Assembly: GCA_041484845.1 (NCBI GenBank)
Contig: JBGPIK010000270.1
Span: 1-9,554, forward strand
Length of the DNA: 9,554 nucleotides
Source: JBGPIK01 sp041484845
GTDB taxonomy: Bacteria > Desulfobacterota > Binatia > UBA9968
Direction: 5' to 3'
The position numbers and the translations under genes are program-made. This document shows, piece by piece, positions 6,011-9,554 of this stretch. A model generated the notes under the pieces. The model made no database searches. It was given only the letters and a program-made list of their open reading frames with translations, and was not told the DNA's origin. Position 1 is the stretch's first letter. Each line of letters opens with the position of its first letter.

Positions 6011-6060
6011 TTTGAACATTTGAATTTGTTTCGAATTTCGGAATTCGTGCTTCGAATTTA
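6011..6060. repeat. AT-rich GAATTT-family repeat block upstream of the S23 gene
   Basis: The segment holds TTTGAATTTGTTTCGAATTT followed by CGGAATTC and TTCGAATTTA. Bases 6017-6046 match 5421-5450 in direct orientation, and 6021-6040 match 5309-5327 inverted. Its end supplies the TAA stop (6058-6060) of the single-domain response regulator, so the cassette boundary coincides with that gene's end. The 180 bp between here and the S23 start hold no other gene that I can recognise. Confidence 0.8.
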
Positions 6061-6435
6061 TCTGTTTGCGGCGAGCACTCTTTCCACTTCACCAAGAAAA
6101 TCCTTTAAGCTGATCGGCTTGGTCTGGTAACCGTCAAATCCTTCAGCCAACATGGTTGCCCTGTTGTGAGTCATGGCCGACGCCGTGACAGCAATGGCGG
6201 CGATGCTCCTTGTTCTTGGGTCGGCCCGGAGCTGTTTCAGAGCTGTAATTCCATCTATGCCCGGGAGCTGAATATCCATGAGAATAAGAGCCGGAGATTT
6301 CTCCAGCGCGAGCGTGATCCCTTCTTCGGCCGTTTCAGATTCTATGGTTTGATAGCCCTTGACCTGGAGCACATCCCGGACGAGCTTCCGGTTTTTCTCG
6401 TTGTCTTCAATTATTAGAATCAATTCGCCAGCCAT
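6058..6435 (-). CDS. Single-domain response regulator (CheY/DivK-like receiver)
   Basis: 125 residues consisting of one receiver domain with no output domain. All the signature residues are present: acidic pocket E10/D11, phosphoacceptor D54 (ALILMDIQLPGIDG), T84 (IAVTASA) and K106 (YQTKP). Stand-alone receivers act by protein contact or as intermediates in phosphorelays. Genes of this kind often lie next to large hybrid or GAF-containing kinases, as here, where a kinase gene lies upstream and a receiver-cyclase gene downstream. A phosphorelay or parallel phosphorylation within one operon is therefore likely (inference). ATG 6433-6435 is preceded by a weak AAAGAAG ribosome-binding site. The stop codon TAA lies inside the repeat bordering the S23 cassette, so the last residues (AANR) may differ from the ancestral C-terminus. 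Confidence 0.94.
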   Translation of the reverse strand: MAGELILIIEDNEKNRKLVRDVLQVKGYQTIESETAEEGITLALEKSPALILMDIQLPGIDGITALKQLRADPRTRSIAAIAVTASAMTHNRATMLAEGFDGYQTKPISLKDFLGEVERVLAANR

Positions 6436-6503
6436 AGCTTCTTTGGATCCTGACCATCGTACTAATAGAAGTAAACCACTTCCCTAACACTTTTAAATGA
6501 CCC

Positions 6504-6530
6504 GTCATTCCCGCGCACGCGGGAATCCAG
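6504..6530. repeat. Left 27-bp inverted repeat of the GIY-YIG cassette (ATTCCC-N8-GGGAAT type)
   Basis: GTC, then ATTCCCGCG-CA-CGCGGGAAT (6507-6526, a perfect 9-bp-arm palindrome), then CCAG. The 27 bp recur inverted at 6844-6870 with four differences. The core has the same layout as the dRS3 repeat of Neisseria (ATTCCC-N8-GGGAAT) and related REP-like palindromes. It lies just downstream of the GIY-YIG gene and could act as a transcript-end hairpin. Confidence 0.92.
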
Positions 6531-6545
6531 TTATTCATCCCCCTC

Positions 6546-6836
6546 TTAAATAATCCCTTCCCACAGATCCGTCCAGCTCGGATTCTGCTTCTCGATCAGT
6601 TCCAGCTTCCAAGCCCGGTTCCACTTTTTCATCTGCTTCTCCCTTTGTATCGCTGACATCATCTCATCGTGTAACTCGTAATAGACAAGCCGGTGAACCC
6701 CGTATTTCCTCGTGAACCCCTCGACCAGATCGTTCTTGTGTTCCCCAACACGCTTTCGTAGGTCACTTGTGACGCCGATGTAAAGCGTGCCGTTTCGCTT
6801 ACTGGCCAGGATGTAAACCGCCGGCTGTTTTGCCAT
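6546..6836 (-). CDS. GIY-YIG nuclease domain protein (YhbQ/UPF0213-like)
   Basis: 96 residues forming one GIY-YIG domain. The motif pair reads VYIL (residues 7-10) and LYIGVTSDLRKRVGEHK (18-34), with Y8, Y19-I-G21, R29 and H33; the metal-binding Glu is E66 in IQREKQMKKW. All catalytic positions are therefore intact. There is no extra DNA-binding domain of the homing-endonuclease kind, so the DNA target, if any, is unknown. The gene lies between a histidine kinase and its response regulator and is framed by 27-bp inverted repeats. Its ATG starts 7 bp from the repeat and there is no normal ribosome-binding site; the repeat hairpin would form the 5' leader of any transcript starting outside the cassette. 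This context suggests a small mobile or repeat-associated cassette (inference). Confidence 0.92.
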   Translation of the reverse strand: MAKQPAVYILASKRNGTLYIGVTSDLRKRVGEHKNDLVEGFTRKYGVHRLVYYELHDEMMSAIQREKQMKKWNRAWKLELIEKQNPSWTDLWEGII

Positions 6837-6843
6837 CGAAGCA

Positions 6844-6870
6844 CTGGATTCCCGTTTTCACGGGAATGAC
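6844..6870. repeat. Right 27-bp inverted repeat of the GIY-YIG cassette
   Basis: CTGG, then ATTCCCGT-TTTC-ACGGGAAT (6848-6867, 8-bp perfect arms), then GAC. It is the inverted partner of 6504-6530, with 23 of 27 positions identical and all differences in the palindrome centre. It lies in the 98-bp gap between the end of the kinase gene and the nuclease start; I see nothing else in the rest of that gap. Confidence 0.92.
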
Positions 6871-6934
6871 GTCGGGAACGAAATCCGCGCGTCTCGTGAA
6901 GTCACCAATCAAAGTAACACGCCAGAATCCAAGA

Positions 6935-9554
6935 TTATTTCATTGGTAATGTAAAGGTAAAAGTCGAGCCTTTGCCTACTTCGCTTTCCACCCAGATTTT
7001 GCCGCCGTGCATTTCGACGAATTTCCTAGTCAGCGTCAGTCCGAGTCCCGTGCCCTCGCGCTTTTGCGCATAGTTGCTCCCCACCTGTCGGAATTCTTCG
7101 AAGATCGCTTCTTGATCTTCCTTGGCGATGCCGATGCCGGTGTCGATCACCGAAACGATCACTGCGCTGTCACCCAAACTCGCCTCAACCCGAATCTGTC
7201 CGCCTTCGGGAGTGAATTTCACGGCATTCGAAAGCAGGTTGACCAAGATCTGTTTGATCTTGCGTTCATCGCCGGTGAACTCGCCAAGCCGATCGTCAAT
7301 AACGCGGTCCAGTTTGATCCGATGACGGCTGGCGCGCTCGCGAATAAGGGTAAGCGCATTCTCGATCGCATCCGGCAGATGGAACGTCGTCACTTCCAGC
7401 TCCATACGCCCAGCTTCGATCTTGGAGAGATCCAGAATGTCGTTGATGAGAGAGAGCAGGTGCCGGCCGGAGGAAAGGATATCCTCGGTGTACTCGGCTT
7501 GTTTCTCATTCAACTCGCCGAACATTCTCTCCCCCAAGACTTCCGAGAAACCGATAATGGCGTTGAGCGGCGTGCGCAACTCATGGGACATGTTGGCGAG
7601 AAACTCCGACTTGTGGCGGCTCGCGACTTCAAGCTGGCGGCCCTTGTCTTCGAGCTCTCTGAAGAGCCGCGCGTTTTGAATCGCGAGGGCGGATTGCGTC
7701 GCGAAGGTCTGCAGCAGGTGGACGACCTCCGGAGAAAAGTCGCCGGCCTCCTTGCGCCAGACCGTCAAGGCGCCCATGATCCGCTCTTCGCGGAGAAGCG
7801 GAACCGCTAGAACAGATCGATACCCGAGGCGCGCAAGTATCGGCCGCACGCGAGTACCACTATATTCCCGCTCGTCTAGAATGTCCGGCATTTGCACTGG
7901 CGCGCGAACGGTTGCCGTTTGCCCCGTCGCTCCTTGCCCCGGACGGACCGGTGTCGCTTGAAGTGCTTGGACTATCTCTTCCTCCATGCGGTAACTGGCC
8001 CTGAGGTGAAACTCTTGCGCAGTTTCATCGTACTCGTAGATCACGCCGCCACTAGTTCCGGAGAGCTGGACAGCATGACCAACGATCGTGCTGAGCACTG
8101 TCTGAAGATCAAGAGTGGAACTCACTGCCTGGCCGACTTCTCCCAGGGCTTTGAGTTCTCCGACCGATTGCATCAGCTCGCGCGTCCGGGCTTCGAGTTC
8201 TTGGAACAACCGTACGTTCTCGATGGCGATGACTGCTTGGTCGGCGAACGTTTTGAGGAGAGCGATCTGTTTGTCGGTGAAGGGGCGAACCTCCATACGG
8301 CGAATAAGAATGGCCCCAATGGGATTTCCCTCTCGCAACAAAGGTGTAGCAAGGACCGTATGAATACCAAGGCTCCGCCCGTAAGTGTGAAACTCGTTTT
8401 CTGGCTCAACTGCCATATCGTGCACATGCACGGTTTCTCGGTTAAGGACGGCCCTGCCCCCAGACCACCCCCGCTCAATTATCACTGCATCGACAATGGC
8501 TTCCGGAATAGGAACCGAACCGTATTTAGCCACCCTCCGCATCTTGTCGCCTTCTACCCGGTAGATCTGGGCATCAATTGAATCACACAACCGTGCGGCG
8601 CTTTCGGCAACTACATCTAGCACCGGCTGGATATCAGTCGGCGAGCTGGCGATCACGCGCAGGATCTCGCTCGTCGCCGTCTGCTGCTCCAATGCTTCAG
8701 TCAGATCACGGTTGCGGGCATCGAGTTCGTTAAATAACCGCACGTTCTCGATGGCAATCACGGCTTGGTCGGCGAAGGTCTTAAGGAGGGTGATTTGCTT
8801 GTCGGAAAAGGGGCGGACCTCCAATCGGCGAATCAATATAGCCCCGATGGGAATACCCTCTCGCAGCAACGGGGTTGCAAGCGTGGTTCTATTGCCATGC
8901 CGCTGGGCGAGATCCCGTCCTTTCGGATACTCGGATTCTGGTTCAGACAAGAGATCATGAATGTGGAGGGTCTGCCTGTCAATCAGAGTTCGACCAACGA
9001 CCGAGCCCCGATCAAATGAGATGCCTCCATCGCCGCTAGTTTGATGTGGAATTGGACCGAAAGATGCTGCGAGTCTGTAAACATCGCCGTCCACTCGAAA
9101 GATTTGAGTATCGATTGAATCGCACAGTCTCGCGGCGTTTTCCGCCACCACATCCAGTACCGGCTGAATATCCGTCGGCGAGCTGGCAATGACGCTTAGT
9201 ATTTCGCTGGTAGCAGTCTGTTGCTCTAACGCCTCCTTGAGTTCTTGAAAGAGCCGGACGTTTTCGATGGCGATCACCGCCTGATCGGCGAAGGTTTCTA
9301 AGAGCTTGATCTGCGCCGGGGTGAAGGGGCGTACCTCGGTGCGGCGTGAGTTCAGTAATCCAACGAGTTCCCCTTGCTGACGAAGGGGAACGGACAAGTG
9401 GGTGCGCCAGCCACCGACGGAACCCAACATTGGGAAATCGTTCTGTGCGCGGACGTCGGGAACGTGGAGCGTGCCATGCTCGCGCATCCAGCGATACTGT
9501 GCCGCATCAATACTGAATTCGACGCGTCCAGTGGCTATGGGACCAAAATGAGCC
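6935..9554 (-). CDS. Multi-GAF sensor histidine kinase (5' partial)
   Basis: The frame is open to the window edge, so the N-terminus is missing; about 872 residues are visible and the ATG at 9487 is internal to a GAF domain. There are four GAF domains: a partial one (to about residue 102), then about 118-274, 290-450 and 465-631. Each ends in a FADQAVIAIENVRLF-like helix leading into a short coiled coil. A HisKA domain follows, with the H-box MSHELRTPLNAI (His about residue 657, codon 7583-7585), then an ATPase domain with the N-box KQILVNLLSNAVKF, DTGIGI, FEEFRQ and GTGLGL. No membrane segment is visible, so the seen part is cytosolic. GAF domains may bind small molecules or chromophores; ligands are unknown. 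It should autophosphorylate on His and pass phosphate to the receiver proteins downstream. No receiver domain is fused at its C-terminus. Confidence 0.95.
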   Translation of the reverse strand, partial: AHFGPIATGRVEFSIDAAQYRWMREHGTLHVPDVRAQNDFPMLGSVGGWRTHLSVPLRQQGELVGLLNSRRTEVRPFTPAQIKLLETFADQAVIAIENVRLFQELKEALEQQTATSEILSVIASSPTDIQPVLDVVAENAARLCDSIDTQIFRVDGDVYRLAASFGPIPHQTSGDGGISFDRGSVVGRTLIDRQTLHIHDLLSEPESEYPKGRDLAQRHGNRTTLATPLLREGIPIGAILIRRLEVRPFSDKQITLLKTFADQAVIAIENVRLFNELDARNRDLTEALEQQTATSEILRVIASSPTDIQPVLDVVAESAARLCDSIDAQIYRVEGDKMRRVAKYGSVPIPEAIVDAVIIERGWSGGRAVLNRETVHVHDMAVEPENEFHTYGRSLGIHTVLATPLLREGNPIGAILIRRMEVRPFTDKQIALLKTFADQAVIAIENVRLFQELEARTRELMQSVGELKALGEVGQAVSSTLDLQTVLSTIVGHAVQLSGTSGGVIYEYDETAQEFHLRASYRMEEEIVQALQATPVRPGQGATGQTATVRAPVQMPDILDEREYSGTRVRPILARLGYRSVLAVPLLREERIMGALTVWRKEAGDFSPEVVHLLQTFATQSALAIQNARLFRELEDKGRQLEVASRHKSEFLANMSHELRTPLNAIIGFSEVLGERMFGELNEKQAEYTEDILSSGRHLLSLINDILDLSKIEAGRMELEVTTFHLPDAIENALTLIRERASRHRIKLDRVIDDRLGEFTGDERKIKQILVNLLSNAVKFTPEGGQIRVEASLGDSAVIVSVIDTGIGIAKEDQEAIFEEFRQVGSNYAQKREGTGLGLTLTRKFVEMHGGKIWVESEVGKGSTFTFTLPMK
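8196..9300. repeat. Tandem GAF-encoding repeats within the kinase gene
   Basis: Equivalent points of successive GAF units, marked by the ACGTTCTCGATGG-like word, start near 8214, 8742 and 9258. The repeat lengths are thus about 528 and 516 bp (176 and 172 codons). A more diverged unit has its equivalent near 7671. The words encoding ASSPTDIQPVLDVVAE and ATPLLREG-IPIGAILIRR recur almost unchanged in the second and third domains, which indicates duplication inside the gene. Confidence 0.8.

Noticed and set aside
5856..6095. 79-codon minus-strand open frame upstream of the S23 gene
   Set aside because: Its product (KFEARIPKFETNSN and so on) is simply translated repeat DNA, and it overlaps the start of the S23 gene in another frame.
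7007..7810. Long plus-strand open frame of 267 codons
   Set aside because: It is antisense to the HisKA/ATPase part of the kinase, has no recognisable domain, and arises from the codon bias of the real gene. The same holds for plus-strand frames at 7892-8581 and 4210-4809.

Overview
The window looks like chromosomal DNA of a free-living, probably soil or groundwater, bacterium of the deltaproteobacterial/Binatota/Rokubacteria kind. This is inference from gene style: an orphan ABC-type binding protein, a multi-GAF histidine kinase, a rubrerythrin/peroxiredoxin cluster and a likely selenoprotein. No rRNA or other phylogenetic marker is present, so the lineage is uncertain. Apart from the first gene, everything is on the minus strand.

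Layout. (1) 1-679 (+) is the 3' part of a class III PLP aminotransferase of the ArgD/LysJ type. It converges on a minus-strand cluster and the two share a bidirectional intrinsic terminator (698-733). (2) 751-2082 (-) is an oxidative-stress cluster in the order rubrerythrin, peroxiredoxin, glutaredoxin-like protein. The peroxiredoxin reading frame is interrupted by one UGA exactly at the peroxidatic cysteine of the PxxxTxxC motif, so I annotate it as one 156-residue selenoprotein (992-1462). A conventional gene caller would report only the C-terminal 107 residues. (3) 2208-4010 (-) holds a NUDIX hydrolase with a long insertion in its NUDIX box and, upstream of it, a secreted solute-binding protein whose leader carries several inverted repeats. 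(4) 4168-9554 (-) is a signalling operon: a multi-GAF histidine kinase (5' end beyond the window), a single-domain response regulator, and a response regulator fused to a class III nucleotide cyclase.

The signalling operon carries a small, repeat-bounded cassette at each of its two internal junctions. Between kinase and regulator is a GIY-YIG endonuclease gene flanked by 27-bp inverted copies of an ATTCCC-N8-GGGAAT palindrome (6504-6870). Between the two regulators is a 23S-rRNA-intervening-sequence-type four-helix-bundle (S23) gene embedded in AT-rich GAATTT-family repeats (about 5290-6060). The repeats reach the start region of one regulator and contain the stop codon of the other. Both look like insertions at gene boundaries that left the signalling genes intact.

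Working together: the rubrerythrin and seleno-peroxiredoxin would remove peroxides, and the adjacent small glutaredoxin-like protein is a natural candidate reductant. The kinase would phosphorylate one or both regulators, with the cyclase turning the signal into a cyclic nucleotide. The two cassettes are probably selfish or accessory and unrelated to signalling.
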